A stretch of DNA of 64,000 nucleotides, from assembly GCF_913778135.1 (NCBI RefSeq), contig NZ_CAJYVU010000020.1, positions 1 to 64,000 on the forward strand, in the 5' to 3' direction. The notes below the pieces were generated by a model, which was given only the letters and a program-made list of their open reading frames with translations, did not search any database and was not told where the DNA came from. The position numbers were made by a program, and so were the translations under genes. Shown here one piece after another: positions 52,344 to 62,121 of the stretch (positions within the stretch are counted from its first letter, which is position 1; each line of letters starts with the position of its first letter). Source of the DNA: an uncultured Sphingomonas sp. (lineage in GTDB: Bacteria > Pseudomonadota > Alphaproteobacteria > Sphingomonadales > Sphingomonadaceae).

Positions 52344-52970
52344 TCAGAGCGTGTCGCTTACCCCCGCTGCGGCAAAGCGCGCTTCCGCCGCGTCGACGCT
52401 GGTTCCGTGCGCCAGTGGCATCGCGATCGCGCGGGTGAGTTCGCGCGGCACCACCGCCTCGAACCCCTCCGCCCGCGCGTCGAGCGCGGACCAGGCGACG
52501 CAGAAATCATAGGCGAGGCCGACGAACACGCAGCGCTTCACCCCGCGGTCGCGCAGTGCGCCGGCAAGTCCGGTGCGGGTGGCGTGATCGTTGTCGAAGA
52601 AGGCGGAATAGCTGTCGACCGCCGGGTTGCTGCCCTTGCGCACGATCAGGTCGGCACGCGCCACCGCCGGTTGGATGGCGGGGTGAAAGTCTGCGCCGGG
52701 TGTGCCCTGGATGCAATGATCTGGCCACAGCACCTGCTCGCCGTAGGGCATCGCGATCACGTCGAAGGGCTGTGCGCCGGGATGACTGCTCGCGAACGAG
52801 GAATGGCCCGCCGGGTGCCAGTCCTGCGTGACGACGACGTGCGCGAACTGATCGACCAGCGCGGCGATCGGCGCCATCACCGCGTCGCCGTCCGCGACCG
52901 CCAGCCGCCCGCCCGGGCAGAAGTCGATCTGCGGATCGACGATCACCAGCGCGTCGGTGGCCGCGATCAC
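52344..52970 (-). CDS. pncA: Nicotinamidase
   Basis: ALVIVDPQIDFCPGGRLAV, VVVTQDWHPAGHSSFAS, LWPDHCIQGTPGADFHP, VFVGLAYDFCVAWSALDA. Confidence 0.93.
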   Translation of the reverse strand: MIAATDALVIVDPQIDFCPGGRLAVADGDAVMAPIAALVDQFAHVVVTQDWHPAGHSSFASSHPGAQPFDVIAMPYGEQVLWPDHCIQGTPGADFHPAIQPAVARADLIVRKGSNPAVDSYSAFFDNDHATRTGLAGALRDRGVKRCVFVGLAYDFCVAWSALDARAEGFEAVVPRELTRAIAMPLAHGTSVDAAEARFAAAGVSDTL

Positions 52971-53947
52971 TTGAAGCCGACCACCGCGTGCGGCACGTAC
53001 GGCGCTTCCAGTCGGGCGATCTCTCCCTCCGTCAGCCCCAGCTCCAATGCGGCGATCGCATCGTCGAGATGCGCGGCCTTCGATGCGCCGACGATCGGGG
53101 CGGACACCTCGGGCTTGGCGAGCACCCAGGCGAGCGCGACCTGCGCACGCGGCACGCCGCGCTCGGTCGCGATCGTCGCGACTTCCTCCACCACGCGCCG
53201 GTCGGCGTCGGCGGTGTGCGCGTAGAGCGTCTTGCCGAATTCGTCGGTCTGCGACCGCTCGGTCGCCTCATCCCAGTCGCGCGTCAGCCGCCCGCGCGCC
53301 AGCGGACTCCACGGGATCACGCCCACGCCCTCCGCCTCGCACAAGGGCAGCATCTCGCGCTCCTCTTCGCGGTAGAGCAGGTTGAGGTAGTTCTGCATCG
53401 TCGAAAAGCGCGTCCAGCCGTTCGCTTCCGCCACATGGAGCATCGTCGCGAATTGCCACGCGTACATCGACGACGCGCCGATGTACCGCGCCTTGCCTAC
53501 CTTCACGACATCGTGCAGCGCCTCCAGCGTCTCCTCGATCGGCACGTCGTAGTCGAAGCGGTGGATCTGGTAGAGGTCGACGTAATCGGTGCCGAGCCGC
53601 GACAAGCTCGCGTCGATCTCGGTCATGATCGCCTTGCGACTGAGCCCGGCGCCGTTCGGACCCGGCCGCATCCGCCCGTGGACCTTGGTCGCGATCACCA
53701 CCTCCTCGCGCCGCGTGAACTCCTTCAGGGCGCGCCCGACGATTTCTTCCGAGGTCCCGTCGGAATAAACGTTGGCGGTGTCGAAGAAGTTGATTCCGGC
53801 CTCGACCGCCTGGCGCAGGATCGGGCGGCTCGCCTCCTCATCCAGCGTCCACGCGTGGTTGCCGCGATCGGAGACACCGAAGGTCATGCAGCCGAGGCAC
53901 AGCCGCGACACGTCGAGGCCGGTGGTGCCGAGCTTGGTATATTCCAT
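52967..53947 (-). CDS. Aldo/keto reductase
   Basis: MEYTKLGTTGLDVSRLCLGCMTFG, FFDTANVYSDGTSEEIVGRAL, VDLYQIHRFDYDVPIEETLEAL. Confidence 0.95.
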   Translation of the reverse strand: MEYTKLGTTGLDVSRLCLGCMTFGVSDRGNHAWTLDEEASRPILRQAVEAGINFFDTANVYSDGTSEEIVGRALKEFTRREEVVIATKVHGRMRPGPNGAGLSRKAIMTEIDASLSRLGTDYVDLYQIHRFDYDVPIEETLEALHDVVKVGKARYIGASSMYAWQFATMLHVAEANGWTRFSTMQNYLNLLYREEEREMLPLCEAEGVGVIPWSPLARGRLTRDWDEATERSQTDEFGKTLYAHTADADRRVVEEVATIATERGVPRAQVALAWVLAKPEVSAPIVGASKAAHLDDAIAALELGLTEGEIARLEAPYVPHAVVGFK

Positions 53948-53970
53948 AATTCTTCTCGCTTGGTGAAAGT

Positions 53971-55761
53971 TCAGAGCCGCTCGCGCACGCCGCCGATGAT
54001 CTGGCGCGCGGTTTCCATGACGACGCTGGCGCCGCCGCGATCACCGCCCGCGAGCGAGGACAGGAAGCCTTTCGCCTGCTCGAGCGTCACGTGCGGCGGC
54101 AAAGGTGCCACGTCGGGATCGGTCTTGACCTCGAGCACCACTGGCCGATCGGCGGCGAGCGCCCGGTCCCACGCGTCGCCCAGCTGTGCCGGGTCATCGA
54201 CGTAGATGCCGGTCAGCCCCAGCAGCTCGGCGAAGCGCGCGTAGGGAACGTTGGGCAGCGACTGCGACGCGTCAAAGCGCGGATTGCCCTCGTTGATCCG
54301 CTGTTCCCAGGTGACCTCGTTCAGATCCTCGTTGTTGAAGACGCACACGACCAGCCGCGGGTCGGCCCAGCGCTGCCAGTATTTCTGGATCGTGATCAGC
54401 TCCGCCATGTTGTTCATCTGCATCGCGCCGTCACCGACCAGCGCCACGACCGGACGGGCGGAATGCGCGAACTTCGCCGCGATGGCGTAGGGCACTGCCG
54501 CCCCCATCGAGGCGAGCCCGCCCGACAGCGACCCGCGCTGCCCGCGCTTCACCTGCCAGTCGCGCGCGTACCAGTTGCAGCACGAACCCGAGTCGGAGGT
54601 GACGATCGCGTCCTCGGGCAGCCGCGGCGACATCTCGTACACGACGCGCTGCGGGTTGACCGTCTTGGCATCCGCCAGCGCGCGGCCTTTCAGCGTTTCA
54701 CGCCATTTGTCGATGTTCGACACGATGCCGTGCTGCCAATCGCGATCGCTCTTATGCTCGACCAGCGGCAGGAGCGCGCGCAGTGTCTCGGCCGCGTCGC
54801 CGTGCAGGTTGACGTCGACGGGATAGCGCAGCCCCAGCATCTCGGGCGCGAGATCGATCTGCACCGCGCGCGCCTTGCCGTCGGCGGGCAGGAACTCGGC
54901 CCAGGGAAAGCCGGTGCCGATCATCAGCAGCGTGTCGCACCCCTGGATCATGTCGGACGACGGCTGCGTTCCCAGCAGCCCGATCGCTCCGGTGACGAAG
55001 CGCAGATCGTCGGGCAGTACGTCCTTGCCCAGCAGCGCCTTGGCGACGCCCGCGCCCAGTTTCTCGGCGATCTGCTCGACCTGGGCCGCGGCACCGCGCG
55101 CGCCCGCGCCGATCAGGATCGCGACCTTCTCGCCGTCGTTCAGGATCGCGGCGGCGCGAGCGAGGTCGGCGTCGTGCGGCACGACGCGCGGGGCCGAGTA
55201 GCCGGGACCGGAGCGGGTGAAGCCGTGCGCCTGTTTCGGCTCCTCATACGGCATGTCCTGCACGTCCTTGGGCAGGATCACCACGCCGACGCCGCGATTG
55301 GCGGTGGCGACGCGGATCGCGCGGTCGGTGACGTGGCGGACCTGCGCGGGCGCGCCTACCTCCTGCACGTAATCCGCCACGTCGGCGAACATGCGGTCGA
55401 GGTTCAGTTCCTGCTGATAGCTGGCACCACGCACCGTCACCTCGGCCTGACCCGCGATCGCGAGCACGGGGACGTGGTCGCTCTTCGCGTCGTACAGCCC
55501 CGTGATCAGGTGCGTCGCACCGGGACCGCCGGTTGATAGGCACACGCCTAGTTCGCCGGTGAACTTCGCGTGCGCGGCGGCCATGAACGCCGCCATCTCC
55601 TCGTGGCGGACCTGGACGAACTCGATCGCGTCGGCGCTGCCCTCGTCACGCTGCAGCGCGCCGAGCACGCCGTTGATGCCGTCGCCCGAATAGCCGTAGA
55701 TGCGCTTGACGCCCCACGCCTTGAGCCGTTCGACGAAGAAGTCGCTGGTCTGCCGCGCCAT
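53971..55761 (-). CDS. Thiamine-pyrophosphate-requiring enzyme (pyruvate oxidase/acetolactate synthase-like)
   Basis: MARQTSDFFVERLKAWGVKRIYGYSGDGINGVLGAL, VCLSTGGPGATHLITGLYDAK, LVGDGAMQMNNMAELITIQKYW (GDG...N). Confidence 0.93.
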   Translation of the reverse strand: MARQTSDFFVERLKAWGVKRIYGYSGDGINGVLGALQRDEGSADAIEFVQVRHEEMAAFMAAAHAKFTGELGVCLSTGGPGATHLITGLYDAKSDHVPVLAIAGQAEVTVRGASYQQELNLDRMFADVADYVQEVGAPAQVRHVTDRAIRVATANRGVGVVILPKDVQDMPYEEPKQAHGFTRSGPGYSAPRVVPHDADLARAAAILNDGEKVAILIGAGARGAAAQVEQIAEKLGAGVAKALLGKDVLPDDLRFVTGAIGLLGTQPSSDMIQGCDTLLMIGTGFPWAEFLPADGKARAVQIDLAPEMLGLRYPVDVNLHGDAAETLRALLPLVEHKSDRDWQHGIVSNIDKWRETLKGRALADAKTVNPQRVVYEMSPRLPEDAIVTSDSGSCCNWYARDWQVKRGQRGSLSGGLASMGAAVPYAIAAKFAHSARPVVALVGDGAMQMNNMAELITIQKYWQRWADPRLVVCVFNNEDLNEVTWEQRINEGNPRFDASQSLPNVPYARFAELLGLTGIYVDDPAQLGDAWDRALAADRPVVLEVKTDPDVAPLPPHVTLEQAKGFLSSLAGGDRGGASVVMETARQIIGGVRERL

Positions 55762-55902
55762 TACCGTTGGTCCGCTACGTTGTTGAGCAGCCCCAACGTG
55801 CGGCAGGCTGACTGGTTCGCCGGTGCGGCCGATTGGCGAACGTCCCGGCCGATCGCGGCACCGGCTCACCGGCGGGCGGCGCGCAAGCCGCCCACCATCA
55901 CA

Positions 55903-58170
55903 TCACGGCTTCATCGTCGCGGCGTCGAGGGTCGCGGTCGACACCAGCGTCCGGTCGCTCGCATCGCGCGCCAGCGCCACGCGGTAGGTACCCGCACGCA
56001 CGCGCCAGCCCGGCAGCTTGGTGTCGTAATCGGCGATGATCCGCGGCTCCGCGGTAAGCGTGACACGACGCGTCTCGCCGGGTTTCAGCATCACGCGGGT
56101 GAAGCCCGCCAAGCGCATCGGCTGGTTCGCGCCGTCTCGTGCCACATACATCTGCGGCACGTCCGCGCCCGCGGTACGACCGGTGTTGACCACGTCGAAC
56201 GTGATCGACAGCCGCTTGCCCCCGCTCACCACCGGATTGCGATACGCGAAGTTGGTGTAGCTCAGCCCGTGGCCGAACGCGAACATGGGCTTCATGCCCT
56301 TCTTCTCGTACCAGCGGTAACCGACGTCCGATCCTTCGACGTAGTCGATCGGGAAGCTCGGCAGCACGGCGTTGCTGGCGGTGCCCGGATCGGCCGCGGC
56401 CTGCGCCTCGATCGAGGTCAGCCGGTCGAGCCCGACCGGGGCGGGGCGCGGCGGCTGCGCGGCGGAGGCGGGGAAGGTGATCGGCAGACGCCCCGACGGA
56501 TTGACGCGGCCGGTCAACACGTTCGCGATCGCCTCGCCGCCGCGCTGCCCGGGGTACCACGCCTGTACGATGGCGGGCACCTGATCCAGCCACGGCATCA
56601 GCACCGGGCCACCCGTCTCCATCACCGCCACCGTCTTGGGCTGCACCGCGGCGACGCGCGCGATCAGCGCGTCTTGGTTGTCGGGCAGGCGAAGGTCGGC
56701 GACGTCCTGCGCCTCGGTCGTCCACTGCGTCGCGAAGAAGATCGCCATGTCGGCATTCTTCGCGGCCTCCAGTGTCGCATTCAGGTTGCGTCCGTCGACG
56801 TAGCTGATCTGCGCGCCCGGCAGCGCCTTGCGCAGCGCGAGCAAGGGCGAGGACGCGTGATAGGTGATGCGCGCGAACGACGACGCGCCGCCGCTCGACA
56901 GCGGGATCTCGATCGGCGCGCCGCCGACCGAGCGGACCTGGCTCGACCCGCCGCCCGACAGGACGCCGACATCGGCCGACCCACCGATCAGCACGATCCG
57001 CTTCGCGGTGCGCGCCAGCGGCAGTAGATTGCCGTCGTTCTTCAGCAGCACGATACCCGCTTCCGCCGCGCGCTGCGCGACCTCGGCGTGCTGCGCGTAG
57101 GGTGGGGTCTGCGCGGCGGACGGCACGGGCGTGTCATAGGCGCCGGTCTCGATCAGCCCGGTCAGGTAGCGCACCACCATGTCGTCGAGCCGCTGCATCG
57201 ACACCTGGCCCGCCTCGACCGCCTGCTTGAGCGCGGGCCCGAAGAAAATCGCCTTGTCGAGTTCCTGCCCCGATTGCTGGTCGAGCCCCGCGTTCGCCGC
57301 CTTGACGGTCGAGTGCACCGCGCCCCAGTCGCTCATCACCCAGCCCGGATAGCCCCAGTCGCGCTTCAGCACGCGGTTGAGCAGGAAGTCGTTCTCGCAC
57401 GCCCAGTCGCCGTTGACCTTGTTGTAGGCGCACATGACCGAGCCGGGATTGCCGCGCTCGATTGCCAGCTCGAACGCCAGCAGGTCGCTTTCGCGCAGGG
57501 CCTGCTCGCCGATCCGCGCGTCGGCGACGGTGCGGCCGGTTTCCTGCGAATTGAGTGCGAAATGCTTGATCGTCGACACGATCCGGTTCGACTGCACGCC
57601 GTTGATGTGCGCGCCCGCCAGCTCGCCCGCGAGCAGCGGATCCTCGCCCAGATACTCGAAGTTGCGCCCGTTCCATGGATCGCGCGTCAAATTGACGCCG
57701 CCTGCCAGCAGCACGTTGAACCGCTTCGACCGCGCCTCGCTGCCGATCATCGCGCCGCCCGCGCGCGCGATCTCGGGATCGAAGCTCGACGCGGTGGCGA
57801 GCCCGGAGGGCAGCGCGGTCGCGACGTCACCCTTGCGCTGCTCGACCTGATTGGCAACGCCCAGCGAGGCGTCGCTCTCGCGCACCAGCGGCACACCCAG
57901 CCGCGGGATGCCATCGGTATGGCCTGCCGACGGGATCAGCTCGTTGGTCGTCTTGCCCGCCGCCATCGGCGGGAACAGGCTGTGAACGAGCGCGATCTTC
58001 TCGTCGAGCGTCATGCGCGCGACGATACCCTGCGCGCGGGTACGCGCGGCCGCGCCGTCCACGCGCGGCGCGGTCGTGCCCGCACGCGTCCGCGCCTGCT
58101 GCGCGGTGGCGACGCTCGCACCCACAAATGCCAGCAATGATGCGCCGATCAGCGCCGCGTGCCTCGTCAT
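55903..58170 (-). CDS. Glycoside hydrolase family 3 (beta-glucosidase-like)
   Basis: MTRHAALIGASLLAFVGASVATAQQ signal; NLTRDPWNGRNFEYLGEDPLLAGELAGAHINGVQS, GYPGWVMSDWGAVHSTVKAANAGLD (catalytic SDW), C-terminal Fn3-like. Confidence 0.94.
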   Translation of the reverse strand: MTRHAALIGASLLAFVGASVATAQQARTRAGTTAPRVDGAAARTRAQGIVARMTLDEKIALVHSLFPPMAAGKTTNELIPSAGHTDGIPRLGVPLVRESDASLGVANQVEQRKGDVATALPSGLATASSFDPEIARAGGAMIGSEARSKRFNVLLAGGVNLTRDPWNGRNFEYLGEDPLLAGELAGAHINGVQSNRIVSTIKHFALNSQETGRTVADARIGEQALRESDLLAFELAIERGNPGSVMCAYNKVNGDWACENDFLLNRVLKRDWGYPGWVMSDWGAVHSTVKAANAGLDQQSGQELDKAIFFGPALKQAVEAGQVSMQRLDDMVVRYLTGLIETGAYDTPVPSAAQTPPYAQHAEVAQRAAEAGIVLLKNDGNLLPLARTAKRIVLIGGSADVGVLSGGGSSQVRSVGGAPIEIPLSSGGASSFARITYHASSPLLALRKALPGAQISYVDGRNLNATLEAAKNADMAIFFATQWTTEAQDVADLRLPDNQDALIARVAAVQPKTVAVMETGGPVLMPWLDQVPAIVQAWYPGQRGGEAIANVLTGRVNPSGRLPITFPASAAQPPRPAPVGLDRLTSIEAQAAADPGTASNAVLPSFPIDYVEGSDVGYRWYEKKGMKPMFAFGHGLSYTNFAYRNPVVSGGKRLSITFDVVNTGRTAGADVPQMYVARDGANQPMRLAGFTRVMLKPGETRRVTLTAEPRIIADYDTKLPGWRVRAGTYRVALARDASDRTLVSTATLDAATMKP

Positions 58171-58346
58171 CCTCAAGCCCCTTTTCGTGTCGCGCGATCG
58201 ATGCGCACCCATGCCGGCGCACACACCATAAACCTGGTCGGTGCTCAAGCCGCTGTCGGTCGTACATCGCGATTCAAGTTGAGGCCCGGTCTCGGGAGCA
58301 GACACGTCGCGCATGCGTTCTGGTTGCGAAACGAAGGGAGTGTCGC

Positions 58347-59777
58347 GTGCGAACATCATGGGGATCAATATCGGCCGTGGCGCTGCTGCTGGCGGGATGC
58401 AGCGTGTCGGTCGCGCCCGACAACCAGACTGCGGCGGCAAACGCGAGCGAGCCGGCGGGGCCGGCGCAGTGGAGCGACACGACGCGGGCGCAGCTGCGGC
58501 AGGCGATCGACGGTCGCGCCGCGCACGGCCTCGACCAGATGACCTTCGCCAGCGACGCGACCGATCCGGCCGGGCTGACGAAGCAGGCGCTCGCCTACGC
58601 TGCCGCACTGGCGCGCGGTGCGACTGATCCGACCAAGCTGTACGACGTCTACACGGTGCCGCGCCCGAACCCCGACCTGCAGGCCGGGCTCGCCGACGCG
58701 CTGCGCAAGGGTGACGTGAAGGGCTGGCTCGCCAGCCTCGCGCCCGCCGACGACAATTACCAGCGCCTGTCGAAGGCGTATCTGGCGCTGCGCAAGCAAC
58801 CGACCGCGCCCGCAACCAACATCCCGGTGAACGGCGAGGCGATCAAGCCCGGTGCGACCGACGCGCGGGTACCGGTAATCGCACGGCAGCTTGTCATCCT
58901 CGATTATCTCGATCCGAAGGCAGCGCAGGGGCAGCAATATACCCCGGCGATGGTTCAGGCGGTGCGGGGCATGCAGGCCGACTACGGCATGAAGCCCGAT
59001 GGGGTGATCGGCAGCGAGGCGCTCGCGATCCTCAACATGTCCGACATCGACCGTGCGCGTGCGGTCGCGATTGCAATGGAGCGGCTGCGCTGGCTCGAAC
59101 GCACGCCGCCGGCGACGCGGATCGATGTCAATCTGGCGGCGGCGCGGCTGACCTACTGGCGTGATGGCAAGATCGCCGACAGCCGAAAGGTGGTGGTGGG
59201 CGAACCCGATCGCGAAACGCCGCAGCTGGGCTCGCCGATCTTCCGGCTGGTCGCGAACCCGACCTGGACAATCCCCCGCTCGATCGAGGGCGAGACGGCG
59301 GCGAAGGGCGCGGCCTATCTGAAGGCCAACAACATCGCCCGGAAGGACGGCTGGCTGGTGCAGGAGCCGGGGCCGAAGAACTCGCTCGGGCTCGTCAAGT
59401 TCGACATGCAGAACGACCACGCGATCTACCTGCACGATACACCGGCAAAGCAGCTGTTCCAGATGACGCAACGCCAACGCAGCCACGGCTGCGTCCGCGT
59501 CGACGACGCGCTGGGTTTCGCCGAGATGATCGCGCGTGACGAGGGCGTGACCGATCAGTGGCACCAGGCGCGCGGCACCGGCAAGGAAACGTTCGTCAAG
59601 CTGCCCAAGCAGATCCCGGTGCGGATGCTCTACCAGACCGTGCTGTTCGACGACTCGGGCGAGCCGATCGTGCGCAACGATCCCTACGGCTGGGACGACC
59701 GCGTCGGCGAAGCGCTGGGCTACAAGGCGGGCAAGGCGCTGCGTGTCGAAACGCACGCGAGCGACGAAGGACCGTGA
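58347..59777 (+). CDS. L,D-transpeptidase lipoprotein (YkuD/YcbB type)
   Basis: GTG start, ALLLAGCSVSV lipobox; YLHDTPAKQLFQMTQRQRSHGCVRVDDALGFAEM. Confidence 0.92.
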   Translation: MRTSWGSISAVALLLAGCSVSVAPDNQTAAANASEPAGPAQWSDTTRAQLRQAIDGRAAHGLDQMTFASDATDPAGLTKQALAYAAALARGATDPTKLYDVYTVPRPNPDLQAGLADALRKGDVKGWLASLAPADDNYQRLSKAYLALRKQPTAPATNIPVNGEAIKPGATDARVPVIARQLVILDYLDPKAAQGQQYTPAMVQAVRGMQADYGMKPDGVIGSEALAILNMSDIDRARAVAIAMERLRWLERTPPATRIDVNLAAARLTYWRDGKIADSRKVVVGEPDRETPQLGSPIFRLVANPTWTIPRSIEGETAAKGAAYLKANNIARKDGWLVQEPGPKNSLGLVKFDMQNDHAIYLHDTPAKQLFQMTQRQRSHGCVRVDDALGFAEMIARDEGVTDQWHQARGTGKETFVKLPKQIPVRMLYQTVLFDDSGEPIVRNDPYGWDDRVGEALGYKAGKALRVETHASDEGP

Positions 59778-59785
59778 TCGGACGA

Positions 59786-59815
59786 CCTGACCGGGCGTGC
59801 TTGCGCCCGGTCAGG
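59786..59815. terminator. 12-bp perfect-stem hairpin between convergent genes
   Basis: CCTGACCGGGCG-TGCTTG-CGCCCGGTCAGG between stops at 59777 (+) and 59822 (-). Confidence 0.75.
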
Positions 59816-59821
59816 CGATAC

Positions 59822-59992
59822 TCACAGCAATGAAGACTTGCGCGGAATCGTCTCTTCGTTGGGTTGGCCCTTGTCGAGCTTATCGCTCGGGCGACGTGCG
59901 TCGCCGTCGCGCTGGTGCTCGGTCGACAGATTGGGGCGGTCGGTCTCGGTCGTGGGCTTGATGGCTTCGGCGTCCTTGGCGTCTTCGTGCAT
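59822..59992 (-). CDS. Small hydrophilic hypothetical protein (56 aa)
   Basis: MHEDAKDAEAIKPTTETDRPNLSTEHQRDGDARRPSDKLDKGQPNEETIPRKSSLL; charged, few hydrophobics, located after a shared terminator hairpin. Confidence 0.5.
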   Translation of the reverse strand: MHEDAKDAEAIKPTTETDRPNLSTEHQRDGDARRPSDKLDKGQPNEETIPRKSSLL

Positions 59993-60101
59993 GGCTTCGC
60001 TCCTGCTGGGTGGACTGAACGGTTCGCGCACGAACCGCGTTCCGGCTCTTGCGAACCCCGCCGCCCCGGCCTAGACGCAGCGCCCACGTCGCCGATGCGA
60101 C

Positions 60102-60177
60102 GGGCGCTTAGCTCAGCTGGTAGAGCGGCTCGTTTACACCGAGTAGGTCGGCGGTTCGAACCCGTCAGCGCCCACCA
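60102..60177 (+). tRNA. tRNA-Val (TAC)
   Basis: 76-nt cloverleaf GGGCGCTTAGCTCAGCTGGTAGAGCGGCTCGTTTACACCGAGTAGGTCGGCGGTTCGAACCCGTCAGCGCCCACCA; anticodon TAC. Confidence 0.96.
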
Positions 60178-60365
60178 TCTAACGCAGAGTCGCGGCATGC
60201 TGCCGCGCCTTGCGCCAGATGCGGCCAGCGCAAGCAAAGCGCGCCACAAGGCGCAGCTTCGCTGCGACTGACGGCGTGCGGCCCGGAAACGCCCCCCGCC
60301 GCCGCCTGCATTCACACAACCAACCACGCCACCACCACACGCCGCTGTCCTACACGTGCCCGATC

Positions 60366-60878
60366 ATGCCAACGCCCTCACCGGATCAGATGCGGAGGGC
60401 CGACATGCGCGAACTGGTGGAACGGACGATCGATGCGAACGGACAACAGCGTCCGGTGCCGCCCGGTCGACGCGCGGGCGGACGCAGCGTCACCGTCAAC
60501 CTGCGCGAATCGCCGCTCGCCTGGCTCACCGCGCGCGGGCTGGTGACCGCGCGACAGGCGGAGGCGGGCGAGCGGCTGCGCGCCGATTACGAAACGGCCG
60601 CGATCGCACCATCGGTGACGATGCGCTGGGAAGCGCGCGTCGACGGGGGGATGAGCGACGGGCTGAGCGCGGGTGAGCGCCAGCTCGCGGCCAAGCGGCG
60701 CTTCGATGCAGGCGTGGCGGCGGCGGGCAGGGGATTGTCCGACATTCTGTGGCGCGTGATCTGCGCGGGCGAGGCGCTGCCCGCGGCCGAGCGCGAGCTT
60801 GGCTGGCCGGCGCGCAGCGGACGGCTGGTCCTCGGGCTCGCGCTCGACCGGCTCGCCGATCATTACCGGCTGCCATGA
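60366..60878 (+). CDS. Hypothetical protein (DUF6456-like)
   Basis: VNLRESPLAWLTARGLVTARQAEAGERLRADYETAAIAPSVTMRWE...; family call from memory. Confidence 0.6.
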   Translation: MPTPSPDQMRRADMRELVERTIDANGQQRPVPPGRRAGGRSVTVNLRESPLAWLTARGLVTARQAEAGERLRADYETAAIAPSVTMRWEARVDGGMSDGLSAGERQLAAKRRFDAGVAAAGRGLSDILWRVICAGEALPAAERELGWPARSGRLVLGLALDRLADHYRLP

Positions 60879-60989
60879 GGCGAACATCGCCAGCGAGCGC
60901 GCAACCAAGGCGGCTTGAACCGGCTGGCCGTTCGCGTCGATAGGAGTGGCCATGACAACCGATCAATTCGCCAGCGGAGCAGCGCGCTG

Positions 60990-61943
60990 ATGCTGGTGCG
61001 CTTCACCAAATGTCACGGCTCGGGCAACGATTTTCCGCTGGTCGACGCGCGCGACTGGACGCTGTCGGATGCGGAGTGGGCCAGCCTCGCGCGCGTGCTC
61101 GCCGCGCGCGACGGGGCGGTCGGCGGCGACGGCATCCTCGCGCTGGTGGCGGGCGACGATGCGGCAGCGTTCGGCATGCGGATGTTCAACAGCGACGGAT
61201 CGGAGGCGGAGACGTGCCTGAACGGGCTGCGCTGCGTCGCGCGCGCCGGGTTCGCCGCGGCCGGGGTCGAGACCGCGACCGTGCGCCTGAAGACCGCGCA
61301 TGCGCAGGTCGAACATGTCGACGACCTCTCGCCCGGCGTGTACACGGTCGCGGAAACCGCAGGTCCTGCCTCGCTCGTCACCGCCGACTGGCCGATCATC
61401 GGCGCGCCCGAACGATTGATCGACGCGGTCGTGCCCGGATTGCCGAGCCGGCGCGCCTTCACCGCGGTAGCGATCCCGAACCCGCATTTTATTACCTTCG
61501 TCGAGGCGGTCGACGAGGCCGAGCTGGTCGCGGTCGGGCAGGCGTGCGAGGCGGCACCCGACTGGCTGCCCAACCGCGCCAACGTCTCGTTCGTCGAACG
61601 TCGCGCCGACGATACGCTGTTCGTCCGTACCTTCGAGCGCGGGGTCGGCCTGACCAACAGCTGCGGCAGCGCGATGGCGGCGTCGACCTATGCCGCGTGC
61701 CTGACCGGGCGCGTCGAGTTCGGGCGCGAGATCACCGTGCTCAACCGCGGCGGCATGGTGCGCGCGCGCGCCGAGGTCGACGCGATGGTGACGCTGCACG
61801 GCAATGCGACATGGGAGTGGGACGGCGAGGTCGAGGTCGATCTCGCCGCCGAGCGCGCGGGCGAGGTGACGGTCCTCCGCCGCTACGAGCATGAGGTAGC
61901 GGCATGGCGGACGGTGGCGGAGCAGGCGCACGCCCGCGACTGA
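60990..61943 (+). CDS. dapF: Divergent diaminopimelate epimerase (DapF) family protein
   Basis: VRFTKCHGSGNDFPLVDARD, MFNSDGSEAETCLNGLRCVARAGF, GLTNSCGSAMAAS; both catalytic-type Cys present. Confidence 0.8.
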   Translation: MLVRFTKCHGSGNDFPLVDARDWTLSDAEWASLARVLAARDGAVGGDGILALVAGDDAAAFGMRMFNSDGSEAETCLNGLRCVARAGFAAAGVETATVRLKTAHAQVEHVDDLSPGVYTVAETAGPASLVTADWPIIGAPERLIDAVVPGLPSRRAFTAVAIPNPHFITFVEAVDEAELVAVGQACEAAPDWLPNRANVSFVERRADDTLFVRTFERGVGLTNSCGSAMAASTYAACLTGRVEFGREITVLNRGGMVRARAEVDAMVTLHGNATWEWDGEVEVDLAAERAGEVTVLRRYEHEVAAWRTVAEQAHARD

Positions 61944-62121
61944 TCGTCGCTTATTCGTTCGGCATTACGCGGCTGCGCGGCAACCACCGGCGGCGTGCTC
62001 CCCGCTGCTTGTATCCGCTGCGCTCGCGCTGACGCTGTTGCAGGAAGCGGCAGGCTTCGTGCCTCTTGCGTGCGGCCGCGGTTCGGGCATGTTCGCGCCC
62101 TCTCGACCACGGAGCCCGTCC

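Noticed and set aside
55762-55869. Upstream extension of the TPP-enzyme ORF (MSRCRDRPGRSPIGRTGEP...)
   Set aside because: Family N-terminus starts at MARQTSDFFVERLKAWGV; the extension is Arg/Pro-rich and non-homologous in appearance.
58171-58815. Upstream extension of the GH3 ORF into the divergent L,D-transpeptidase
   Set aside because: A clear signal peptide start (MTRHAALIGASLLAFVGASVATAQQ) lies at 58170; the extension is antisense to the transpeptidase gene.
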